This document shows positions 48,142 through 58,220 of a DNA stretch of 64,000 nt, piece by piece. The notes beneath the pieces were generated by a model. That model was not told where the DNA came from, did not search any database, and saw only the letters and a list, made by a program, of their open reading frames with translations. How positions within the stretch are numbered: position 1 is the stretch's first letter; every line of letters begins with the position of its first letter. The position numbers were made by a program, and so were the translations under genes. Source of the DNA: Drosophila pseudoobscura (Eukaryota > Arthropoda > Insecta > Diptera > Drosophilidae); contig NC_046683.1 in the NCBI RefSeq assembly GCF_009870125.1, forward strand, positions 39,757,869-39,821,868, read 5' to 3'.

Positions 48142-49428
48142 ATGCTGAGCTGTAGACACTTGATTGGTCGTTTTCTGGTGCGACGTCAGGCCAGCACGCA
48201 GGCTCGTCTTGCTAGTCCTGGCATTGTGGAGATCGACGAAGCTGACGGGCAGCGCCTGAAATACCCACAGGTCTGGTTGCGGGACAACTGCCAGTGCACG
48301 GAGTGTTTCCATGCGACGACGCGGGCACGCAAGAGCAACTGGGAGCGCGGACCACTCCACGTGGGCGCCCAGCGGGTGAGCTACGATGAGCAGTGCCAGC
48401 AGCTTCAAGTCCACTGGCAAGACGAGCACAAGAGCGTTTACGAGCTGCAGTGGCTGCGGGAGCGGGACTTCGGGGACGCGGCCAGACAAAAGTACTTGGA
48501 CGAGGTCTACCGGCCGCCCGTGCAGCTCTGGGGCAAGACTCAGTTTGAGGAGGTACGCCGGGAGTTCCTTTACCAAAATGTGCTCGACCGGGACGACGTG
48601 CTGAAGGCGTGGCTGGAAGCCCTGGCTGTGCAGGGATTCGCTCTGCTCAAGGATGCGCCCGACGACGAAAATGTGGCCCGGCGCCTGGCAGAGAGGATTG
48701 GCTACATCAAACGCACCACCTACGGGTGAGTCCTGACCACCAGACATGCAAAATCTACTGATAATTTACTTTTCATACATCCCCTTCAATTCAGAGATGT
48801 CTTCGAGGTCAAGTCCAAGCCGAATGCGGGCAATTATGCCTACCTGATGGTGCCCCTGCCACTGCACACGGACATGCCCTACTACGAGTACAAGGCGGGC
48901 ATCAACATCTTGCACACCCTCGTCCAGTCGGAGTCGGCGGGCGGGGCCAACACGCTCGTGGACGGCTTCCATGTGGCCGCCGAGATGCGGCGCCTCTATC
49001 CCCAGGAGTTCGAGGTCCTGCGCTCGGTGCCAGTCAACTGGTACGACATCGGACACGACGGGGACCAGGCCAGACCCTTCCACAGCCTGTGGCGGGCGCC
49101 TGTTGTCTGTTTGGATGTGGATGGCCAGGTGGTGCGCATCAATCAGAACACCACGAAGCGGGATAGCCGCTTTACGGTGCCCATTGAGCAGGCGGTGGCC
49201 TGGTACGAGGCCTACGACAGGTTCCTTCGTCTGGCCCACGACGAGATCGTTGAGTTCAAGACGCGACCCGGCGACGTGTTCGTGTTCAACAACCTGCGCA
49301 TGCTCCATGGCCGCACCGCCTATGAGGACTCGCCCCAGAACAAGCGTCATCTGGTCGGCGCGTACGTAGACTGGGACATTATCTACTCCAAGCTAAGGAC
49401 CCTGCGCTTCCCCCAGGCCCACGAATGA
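48142..49428 (+). CDS. Gamma-butyrobetaine dioxygenase-like Fe(II)/2-oxoglutarate enzyme
   Basis: Exons 48142-48725 and 48795-49428. The intron is 69 nt (TACGG|GTGAGT to AATTCAG) and splits a Gly codon, giving 405 residues. The N-terminal 20 residues are Arg-rich (LIGRFLVRRQAS), a plausible mitochondrial presequence. A GBBH-type N-terminal zinc domain shows WLRDNCQCTECFH near residue 47. The catalytic TauD-like domain has the iron motif HTD (PLHTDMPYYEYK, about residue 223) and the distal His in RMLHGR near residue 368, with a downstream Arg for 2-oxoglutarate. The family makes L-carnitine from gamma-butyrobetaine or acts on trimethyllysine. Flies have several paralogues, so the exact substrate is not certain. 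It may be the counterpart of D. melanogaster CG14630, from memory. Confidence 0.9.
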
Positions 49429-49487
49429 TCCCCATCAACAGTACAGCCAGCGGTTGGGAAGAAGACTAAAATAGTTAACATTTTGTA

Positions 49488-49895
49488 TTAAACTAGAACA
49501 CAAAAATAAGATCATCTGTTTTCTTGGCGCCTGCAAAGAAGCCAAATGTATCAGAGCTCTACCGTCCGGCAGGATTAAAAAACGAGCTAATCACTATTAG
49601 ATCGGAATCTGCAAAAAATTACGTGAGGCTGGTCCACCTCCGTGTGGTCGTTGTTTACCAGGCCTGGGAACTCGTAGTGCAGGACGTTGCGACCGTAGAA
49701 ATTGTTGTGGCTACAGCGTTCCAGGATCGTCTTGAGCTCTAGCATACCGAAAATGATGCCGACAGCAATATAAACTGAATACCAAGATACATCAACGAAT
49801 TCGAAGAAATTGCAGGATGGAGGAGGGGCCAGTGCCACTGGTACAGTCCTATCGACGCGAAATCACAATGAAGTCTCCTTAACACATTTAAACAT
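49488..49895 (-). pseudogene. Small membrane-protein gene with an in-frame TGA (pseudogene or recoded gene)
   Basis: On the minus strand ATG 49895 (context GAAGATGT) starts a frame with TGA at codon 11 (49865-49863). It then stays open and coding-like to a donor (CAGCCTCAC|GTAATT, exon end 49623). A 90-nt intron ends at TTCTTTGCAG; exon 2 (49532-49488) adds 14 codons and TAA, phase 0. The product would be about 105 residues with one membrane segment (WYSVYIAVGIIFGMLELKTI) and a Cys/His-bearing C-terminal half (NVLHYEFPGLVNNDH). It is tail-to-tail with the dioxygenase gene. The TGA could be a disabling mutation, a sequence error, readthrough or, least likely, a selenocysteine codon. Another possibility is that an unseen upstream exon supplies the true start. 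No family recognised. Confidence 0.4.
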
Positions 49896-51530
49896 CTTCG
49901 ACGCAGTTGATTTTCACTGAAAGTACTCTGAAAAAATCCTTTATTTAACTGGTAAACCCTTCCATTCGAACAAAAATATATATTGGGGCCCCTGTTTAAA
50001 CTTTAAACAGAGCTAGCAGCAGGTTGGCACATGCTGCGTTCACCAACACACCGACACGAATTCTGCCAGTCTGCTGCAGACCCGTTTAGACAGGCCTGCA
50101 AATCTTGAATTTTTTAAATTAATAAATGTAATGCAACACACAAAACATTACACAAAGAAAATACATTTTTTTTCGCGTGTTTGCTTCCTTCCTTGAAATT
50201 TTACTTCTTTTCAAGATCTAGTGGATGGCAGAGGCATTTGCAATGTTCTTTAAAATCAAATAAAAAATAAGAAATAAACTCTAATTTCATAAAATAAATG
50301 CTCATACAGATACAAAAACAAGTATTAAATAATGTGATATGCAATAGTCATTTACGTAACTAATAATGCTCGGAAATTGGGAAAAAAAATTGCAGAAAAC
50401 GAATAGTAATTAGAAAATTTTTTAATTTCTTAAATATAATTAATATTGGAATAAATCGACATAAAAATGTATATACTCTCAGAAACAGGTCAATGATATT
50501 ATTCGTGGTAAGACTAGAATAGAATATATAGATTAATAGATTTGTATTATCAAAGTAATATTGTTTTTTGACCAATTAAATGGAAGGAACCACTCCTTCC
50601 AGCTATATTTTCCAATAAAAACGGTGGAACAGCAGAAGGAATTGAATGAACAAATTAAACTCAATAAAATAGTTTATGTAAGTATTTCCGAACCAGATTT
50701 CATACATACATATATATGTATAAGTCATTTTCGTTTTCCTATCCCTCTGTTTTAATGGTTCTATTTACAGGTACGTAGCATTAATTTTATAGATGAAATA
50801 ATTATAATATTTTTTAAATTTATATCGTTACAATTCGAATATGGTTTTATTATTCCAGATTGACTACCAGTTGTTAGTTGGGAACTAGCCACTGGCGTTC
50901 TACTGGTAACTAAGGTCGGAACAAGCTCCTGAGCAACTTCGTATTTCGGATCTGATTCGTCTGTTCGGCGTTGGAGGAATATGATTTCCGCTCATGGACA
51001 TAGTGCAATTAACCCATTGCCGACCTGGTGGTATTAAAATACACTCCACGAAAATGCGGAAACTTAAAGAATTTTAGCGCAGTTCAGGTGAAAGATATCG
51101 TGGTTTGTTTTTTTGAGTAAAAGGAAGAACTTACAAACAGTAACATTTTTCCTGTTAAACTGAAGTTGCACATATTTTTTAATAAAGGGGGATTTAAGTG
51201 TGTTAAGTTCGTTTTTTTTCATCGGTATGTTTACGGTATATTATGAAAAAAAATACGGTATATTTCTGAGAGTCAGACCACTAACCATACAGTACATATC
51301 TACATTTAGTGGAAACCTTATTTTAAACCTTATTTTGTTGACCATTCAATAAAGATGACTACTTAAACCGAAACAGTCATATGGAAAATTGATTCATCCC
51401 CTGTATAAATTTATGAGTCCTTAGCTAACTAGCTAACTAATATTCAAACGAATATCAAAAACGAGGAATATGATAGAATTTGAATACAAAAAATTCGTCA
51501 GTAAATTTAGGGCATATTTTAAAAATGACA
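49896..51530. other. AT-rich spacer upstream of su(w[a])
   Basis: No gene is seen. A possible old repeat lies at about 49960-50110. Near 51256-51271 a CGGTATATTTCTGAG element duplicates the promoter motif at 51541. Confidence 0.5.
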
Positions 51531-51574
51531 CGGTATATTTCGGTATATTTCTGAGGGTATATTTGATCGATAAG
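51531..51574 (+). promoter_or_regulatory. su(w[a]) promoter elements: Motif 6 triplet and DRE-like site
   Basis: CGGTATATTT at 51531-51540 and 51541-51550, plus GGGTATATTT at 51555-51564, match Drosophila core-promoter Motif 6 (GTATWTTT). They are followed by GATCGATAAG, a DRE-like site. The start codon is about 270 bp downstream. Two short upstream ORFs (51678-51719 and 51724-51735) would be in the leader if transcription starts near here. Confidence 0.5.
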
Positions 51575-51840
51575 TCCAATTTAATCGACTTATCGACTGA
51601 ATGCAGCGTTTAATATATACATACATATATATTATATACAATTTATCCACAAGCCACACGCGTCCATCGGCAAAAGAATGCAACGTGCTGCCCCAGATCA
51701 CATAATTCCAAGTGTTTGACCCAATGTGTGTGTGAGTTTGCAACAGCCAGAGAAAGAGGATAGAGAGAGAGAGTGCGCCGGAGCCAGAGACAGAGCTGGA
51801 GTTGCTGCTGAAGTTGGAGTGGAAGTGGCGCTGCAGCCAA

Positions 51841-54800
51841 ATGATGCCCTACAATGTGCGCTCCGCCGGTGGCGGCAGCATCGGTGGCATTCTGCGCAAG
51901 ACTGGAGCCGCTGCAGTTGCTCCCGGCGGAATGTCTGCGGGGGCCAGCAACGGCAACGGTGCGGCGACACTGGACGCACGCCAGCCGCCCCTGGAGCTGC
52001 TCGTCTTCGGCTACGCGTGCAAGATATTCCGGGATGACGAGAAGGCCCGCGAACTGGACCACGGCAAGCAGCTGATACCCTGGATGGGCGATGTAAATCT
52101 CAAGATAGACAGGTTAATAATTGGGGGTTGTCTAAGCGTTAATTGTACGAATATCAATACATACATCCCACAATCCCATACAATCCATCCACACACACAG
52201 ACACACACATACACATGCACACGCGACCTATGCGTATCTATGGACTGGCTGACGACCCACTGCATACCCTACACTTTTGACAGAGTATGGCTTTGAATGG
52301 ACTCGAACTGTGGACTGTATCTGTACTGTACTGTAGCACCTACCCACATACACTCCCCCCGCCAACATCCACACAGAAACACACACACATACACACCATT
52401 GTAATAACAGCTCTTTTCAGTGCTTCTCAAACTGTATCTCTTACCATACCAAAAAAAAAGAAAAACAAAACCATTATTGAATCTGTAATTCTTTGACCAA
52501 TCTTAAATGTAAACCGATTAACTTTTTAGCCACCGGAGCGGTATGTATGAACGATCTCTAGCTATAAACCGATTTCTTAACCTCTCTACTATATTATATA
52601 TATATATATAAACATATTATTTATATAATCGTGAATCGATGGAAAACAAATAATTTGATCGATTCTGAAAGATCTTCAAAAGGGCGGTTCGATCGCACTC
52701 GATTTGTTTCCCATAATTTTCGATTTTCTGCCGCGCCGCGTCCCTCTCGTCCTGGATCTCACTGATAATGTCTCTCTTTCTCTCTCTATCTTTCTCTCTC
52801 TCTCTCTTTGTCAATATCTTTCTGCTTGATCTCTTCTGGCACAAAACACACACCCATCCACACACACGCACTCATTTATATGTATATATATACGATATAT
52901 ATATATATATAGATACGACGTGCGTGGCGCTCTTTGCGATCTGGCCCCTTACGAAGCGCCACCTGGGGGCTACGGCAACCGCCTGGAATACCTTAGCGCC
53001 GAGGAGCAGCGCGCCGAGCAGCTGTGCGAGGAGGAGCGCTATCTATTCCTTTACAACAACGAGGAGGAGCTCCGTCTGCAGCAAGGTAAGTCTGCCCTGC
53101 CTAGAGTCTCGAAGGCGTCTTGTCTTATAAAACAAAAAAAATTTCATGTAGTATCAAAAAACCATTCGAGAATACCCGAAAAAGGTAAATTCAGACAAAA
53201 GCCAATCAAGATACCGAAACCCCACAAAAATATCCAAATATAGAAACAAATATAGAACCTAAGCCAGAAAAACCAATCCAAACTCGAATAAGAATATGAA
53301 AAGAGAGAGCATCCGTCGTTGCTGTTGCTGCTCCGCTGCCCGTCGCCCGCGCAGGTAAATACAAATTCCTTACAGTCTGACAGAATATAGCTTTCTTTCA
53401 GGTACCAGATCGCCGCCGCCGTCGCCATTGTAGGGCTCCTCATAACCATTGTGGGAAAACAACCGTAATTTTCCCACACTCAAGCCACTGTGTCTGTTCC
53501 GCTCTAGACCATGCTCTCCCGTCGTCGCACCGCGTTCTCTCTCTCTCTATCTCGCTCTCTCACGCCTCACGCCTTGACTCAGTCAGCAGGCTAAAAACGC
53601 GCTCTTGACGCTAGTCCTAGTCCCTCCTCTCACCCGCTTTAACGTTTCTCTCTGCCTTGTGTGCTTCTCTCCCTCTTGTTTCCGCGCAGAGGAGGACCTC
53701 AAGCGGCTGCAGCAGGAGACCTCCGGCGGAAACTACAGCCAGGTGGGCTTCCAGTACGATGGCCAGGGCGTTGCGTATTCTGCTGCTGGAGCTGCCTCTT
53801 CCACGACTGTGCCGCTCTCGCTCTCACCGGGGACCTCTGAGGAGAACGAACTGCCCTTTGTCCTGCCGCGCACGCTGCTCCTGGCCCTGCCTCCGGGAAT
53901 GCAGGTGGTGAGTGTCCCGAATAACTGCTCCTTCCTATACGATTATATATTATAAATATGTAATCTTCTGCCACCAGCCCGAGACGATGAAGCAACATGC
54001 CATCATCGAGAAGACGGCCCGCTTTATAGCCACTCAGGGCGCCCAAATGGAGATCTTGATCAAGGCCAAGCAGGCAAACAATTCACAGTTTGACTTCCTG
54101 ACGCAGGGCGGCCACTTGCAGCCCTACTACCGCCACCTCCTGGCAGCCATCAAGCAGGCCAAGTTCGCCCCCACGCCGGAGAGTGCCGCCAACGCCGAAG
54201 CAGAGCCCAGCTTCAGCTCTGGTCCGGAGAGCCATAGCCAGCGCACAGGCACCGGTACGAGCACGTCCGGCCAGGTGGTCATCATGGTGCCCACCATTAA
54301 GTACAAGCCTTCGGCCAACTGCGCCTACACGCAGCTCATCAGCAAGATCAAAGGCGTGCCCCTACAGACGGTGCTCGATGACGAGCTGAGCACCACCAAC
54401 TCGCAGCATTCCGGAGGCACGGCATCGCCCACGCCCAGCTGCAGGTCGGAGGGCCACAGCCAGCAGGGAGAGTTCACTCCCGTCCTGATCCGCTACAATG
54501 GCAGCACCTTCACCCACGAGGCGGAGGAGACTGACTCTCCGGTGCCTGAGGAGGAGAGCGCCAATGATGCACCGCCACAAGTGGAGCTGCTGAAGAACAC
54601 GAGTGCTCTGGCCCTCGCCCAGAACTATAGTTCGGAGAGCGAGGATGAGCCGGGGGAAGAGGAGCCGACTTCGACGCCGGCGTCTGGGAAGGAGAAAGAA
54701 AAAGAGGCTGAAAAGGAGCCGCCAGCACCCGAGCCGGTGCTAACCTTTCCCGTGCCTGAGGAGAGCCTCAGGACAATCATCGATAAGACGGCCACGTACG

Positions 54801-56461
54801 TGATCAAAAACGGACGCCAGTTTGAGGAAACGCTGCGCACGAAGAGCGTGGAGCGGTTCGGCTTCCTGCTGCCGCAGAACGAGTTCTATCCGTACTACCT
54901 GTACAAGGTCACCAACGACGTGGATGCCGCCTCCAAGGAGGAGAAGACGCGCAAGGCGGCCGCCGTGGCCGCAGCGCTCATGAGCAAGAAGGGACTTAGT
55001 TTTGGAGGAGCTGCAGCTGCGGCAGGGAACGCAGCAGATAAGGGTAAGTCCATTGGAGAAGAAAGTTTCCAGACTTTATATAGCACTGCTCCTTCTACAG
55101 CTCCCGTTTGCTTCTCCATACGCGGCCGCGACGATCATGGTCCGCTTCCGGCTGCTCTGGCCCAAGAGGCCAGCGACGAGGAGGAGATCAAGGCTGGCGG
55201 TGCGGCCGCGCCCAGTGCTGATCAGGTCCGAGGCATGCCGGACAGTGTGCAGCGTGCCATTAAGCAGGTGGAAACGCAGTTGCTGGCTAGAAGCCAGAGG
55301 GCCGCTCCCATCTCTCCGCAGAAGGATCTGCGTCAGGGTGAGTATTCACCAAGACGAGATATCCAGAAAAAGAAGGGGATTCATCGTTCCGTTCTATCTG
55401 CAGCAGAGGAGCGGGTTAAGGACAAACTGGCGCTGATTGCCCGCGACAAGCTGAACGGCATGGTCTCCAAGGAGAAGCAGCTGCAGCTGGAGAGGAAACG
55501 CAAGGCGATGGCCTTCCTTAATCAGATCAAGGGTAAGTGATACGAGTGCATAAACTGAATCCCCTCCAGCCGCTAATATCATCGTTGTGTTTCAGGTGCT
55601 TCAGGCGGTTCTGTGGCCAGTTCTGCTGTTCCCAGCTCGAAGTCCAATATCCTCGAAGAGGCCGGTGGCGATGCTGCGGGGGACAGCGACAACGAGTCCA
55701 ATGAGTCCGTGCGCTCCATACCCATCACTTACTTCGGACCTGACGACGACGAAGATGAGGAGGAGCAGAAGCCGGAGAACGACCACCAGGACGACGAAGA
55801 GGAGGAGGAAGACGGCGGTGATCTGGAGAAATACAATCTGCTGAACGACGACAGCACGAATACTTTCACCAGCAAACCGCCGCCGCCCCCGCCACCAGTG
55901 CAGACCGCAGCTCCCCCTCCGAAACCGATTGTTTCCGTGGCTTCAGCGGCCGTTCTGCTATCGGACGATGACGATGTTCAACTGGTGCCCGCTGCCTCGC
56001 CAGCGCGCCCCGGCGCCTCCAAGGCCTCCCGCCATCGAAAGACCCACCGCAGGAGCAGGAGTCGCAGCAGCAGTTCCAGCAGTAGCGATTCTAGCCGCAG
56101 CTCCAGTCGGCGCAAGAAGCGCAGGGCCGTCGAGGAGGTGTCTGCCAGTGCCAGGAAAATGCGACGACGACGCAGTCAGAGTCGCACCTCTAACCGCAGC
56201 CAGTGCGTGCGTCAGAGCCAGACGCAAAGCCACCGCCAGAAACAGCGGAGCAGAAGCCGGCACAGGAGTCGCAGTCCCAGGCGGCGACGAAGCCCCAGCC
56301 AGAGCAGGAGCAGGTCAAGAAGCAGTCGCAGTCGTAGCTCCAGCAGCCGCAAAGAACGCAGGAATCGCCAGCACCGGGAAGAGTCGCGCCAGAACCAACG
56401 ATGCTCGCCCAAGAAGAGCCACAAGCGACACAAGCGGCGACGGCGCAGCAGCTCCCCTTGA
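51841..56461 (+). CDS. su(w[a]): Splicing regulator suppressor of white-apricot (SWAP/SFSWAP)
   Basis: Seven exons: 51841-52112, 52913-53085, 53690-53907, 53978-55043, 55101-55337, 55404-55532, 55596-56461, all phase-consistent, giving 986 residues. The N-terminal DRY-EERY domain ([35 protein letters not shown]) covers about residues 40-150. SURP1 (about 225-276, [14 protein letters not shown]) and SURP2 (about 483-535, [18 protein letters not shown]) follow. An acidic region and then a C-terminal Arg/Ser domain (about 837-986) complete the SFSWAP layout. The protein acts in the nucleus on pre-mRNA splicing. The D. melanogaster gene is known to repress removal of its own 5' introns; here introns 1 and 2 are long (800 and 604 nt) and the rest are 57-70 nt. 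Exon 3 could end at 53904 instead (CAG|GTGGTGAGT). Introns 4 and 5 are in-frame and stop-free. Confidence 0.96.
53296..53468 (+). CDS. Candidate 41-residue membrane microprotein nested in su(w[a]) intron 2
   Basis: ATG 53296 (A at -3) opens 19 codons rich in Arg and Cys ([15 protein letters not shown]). The exon ends CGCGCAG|GTAAAT at 53354. A 47-nt intron with a CTGAC branch-like site and pyrimidine-rich TTTCTTTCAG joins 53402-53468 in phase, adding [18 protein letters not shown], a few residues and TAA. The GC-rich, Drosophila-like codons stand out from the AT-rich intron around them. The product would be a basic, Cys-cluster (possibly palmitoylated) N-tail plus one short membrane segment. 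Alternative reading: the acceptor at 53401 could serve su(w[a]) exon 2 and give a short truncated isoform (11 new codons to TAG). RNA or conservation data are needed. Confidence 0.3.
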
Positions 56462-57766
56462 CACCGATTCCCTTCAACTCGTTTTGTAGCTAACTTTTAA
56501 TTCTATCAAAATATACATCGATTTTTTTGGAAAAATACAAAGACCCTCCTCTGTGGGTTGCGTTGCTCTTCTTTTCGGGATTTGATATAGTATGCATTTG
56601 CAGAGCTCCCCTTTGTCTGTAAAATTTTGATCATTTTGATCGAAAAAATGATTCTTAGCGAGCTGAACTTTATATAACCTTTGAATAGGTTTTCTAGATA
56701 TGGTACTAGAATTACTTTACGTATGCTTGTAAACCTTTTCCTTGAATAACAATGTGCGACAATTATTTTGTACTTTTCACGAGACGGAAATTCGGTTGTG
56801 AGTACCCTCAAAATTTCGGCATTTGTAGCGCCAATATCTGAATCAATTGATGGGTTGGAAAGAAAATTGTGTCGATACGATGGCTGTACCTGAAGATACA
56901 TACAGTCGAGGAAAAAAGTCAAAATACAGCACCAATTTTGCGATATTTCGGTGTTTCGCAATGAAAATTAATAAGCTTTGTATTCCATTATTAAGAACAC
57001 TTACAGCTATCATTATTTAATAAACAAATAGATGATTTATACTAGGTTACTAGTTATATATACTAGTTACTAGGACAGAAGATAAAATGTTCACGGAAAA
57101 AAGTCTACATACAGCGTGGGAATTCCCTTTAATATTTCAAGACATAGGAGGTAAAAAGGGGAAATCGCCGACTATTTTGACGCCTAGCTTCGTTGCCTAT
57201 CAAGTGTGTGTATTGGGTCTTATTGTTACTCTTTTTTTGGAAAAAAAAAAATGGAAAAAAGGTTTGGTTGAAACCATGCCGCCAACGAAAAAGTTCTTCC
57301 CATTTCTTAATGTGTCTTCAGATTTATCGATTTTGTATGATATTATGTTTTTATACCCGATACTCAAGGAGTTTAGGGGTTTATTGGATAGAAGGTACAA
57401 TTGAAATTGCAGTGGTTACGCAACGCCTTCCACGCGCCTACTGACTGAGTATCGCGTATAAATGTAGATTCGCTGCCGCAGCTGCGACTCACAACTTTCC
57501 CGCTCGTGTTGTAATGTACATACTATGTCCCCATTTGTTCAAAGAATGTCCAAACACACAGATTTTGTAAATCAACGCCATTTTTTGTTTGTTAATAGTT
57601 TATAGTGAGAGCACAATAAGGTCGTAAGGTAGGCCCATAGGTCTAAGAGTTATCAGTAGCGGTGTCTCTTTCTGTTACCTGGTGAATCCCCCTCTCTGGG
57701 GGTGAATCCCTCACGTGCACAGATTGCTCTTCCCCTCTATCTGACGCACGCAGCTCTCAGTGGAGC
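56462..57766. other. AT-rich spacer between su(w[a]) and the TIL gene
   Basis: It begins with the su(w[a]) 3'UTR. The middle carries a Tc1-like remnant, listed separately. Frames in 56506-57444 have no coding character. Confidence 0.5.
56902..57114 (+). mobile_element. Possible Tc1-like transposon end with IR/DR-type direct repeats
   Basis: Two direct repeats about 185 bp apart share GGAAAAAAGTC and ATACAGC: 56902-56930 (TACAGTCGAGGAAAAAAGTC, then AAAATACAGC) and 57093-57114. ACAGTCGAGG-type ends and paired repeats within one terminus are typical of Tc1-family IR/DR elements. I found no opposite end and no transposase, so this is at most a remnant. Confidence 0.3.
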
Positions 57767-57804
57767 CATAAAAGAACGTTTGCCTCTGAAGCGGCAGTTC
57801 AGTC
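57767..57804 (+). promoter_or_regulatory. TATA box and initiator of the TIL-peptide gene
   Basis: CATAAAAG at 57767-57774 and TCAGTC at 57799-57804 are about 32 bp apart, the normal TATA-to-Inr spacing in Drosophila. The start codon lies 24 bp after the putative start site. Confidence 0.6.
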
Positions 57805-57823
57805 CGCCGTGAAAGCTCTCGCC

Positions 57824-58175
57824 ATGATGTCTGTCAGCTGGAACCAACTCTGCCTCAGCCTGCTGCTGATCGTTTGCAGCCTTCTAGCCCTTACTACTGC
57901 CCAGCCGCCCATCAGTAAGCTCCCCCTGTTTCTTTCTCCCCTCACACCCACAAACACGCACTTACCTTACTCAACACACTCTTTTAGCGCCACGCAAGTG
58001 CCCCGCGAACGAGTCGTACCTCCCGTGCGGCCCCAGCTGCCAGACGGAGTGCTCAACTCTGGGCCAGCCCTGCCTTATCCGGCACATCCGCTGCCCCGAT
58101 GGATGCTACTGCAACGAGGGCTATGCCCGCAACTCACGTGGCGCCTGCATACCCCAGGGACAGTGTCGCAAGTAA
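57824..58175 (+). CDS. Secreted TIL-domain (trypsin-inhibitor-like) cysteine-rich peptide
   Basis: Exons 57824-57914 and 57988-58175, intron 73 nt (ATCA|GTAAGC to CTTTTAG), giving 92 residues. A clear signal peptide (LCLSLLLIVCSLLALTTA) ends before QPPI. The mature part has exactly ten cysteines in TIL order (KCP, PCG, SCQ, ECS, PCL, RCP, GCYC, ACI, QCR), the fold of Ascaris-type serine protease inhibitors. The segment CLIRHIRCPDGCYCNEGYAR is typical. It is expected to be secreted into haemolymph or an epithelial or glandular lumen and to inhibit a serine protease; the target cannot be read off. A second in-frame ATG (57827) directly follows the first. TATA/Inr upstream and AATAAA downstream make a compact, complete gene. 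Confidence 0.9.
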
Positions 58176-58214
58176 AGGTATTCCACAAAAAGGGAGGGCA
58201 TCTAGGTACATATA

Positions 58215-58220
58215 AATAAA
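58215..58220 (+). terminator. Polyadenylation signal of the TIL-peptide gene
   Basis: AATAAA 40 nt after the TAA stop. Confidence 0.75.

Noticed and set aside
49524-49742. Plus-strand frame APAKKPNVSELYRPAG after the dioxygenase
   Set aside because: No ATG at its upstream edge, and it overlaps the better-supported minus-strand exon and its acceptor.
53345-53356. Recursive-splice-like CAG|GTAAAT in su(w[a]) intron 2
   Set aside because: Intron 2 is only 604 nt, far below the size where recursive splicing is usual, and the junction is better explained as an exon end.
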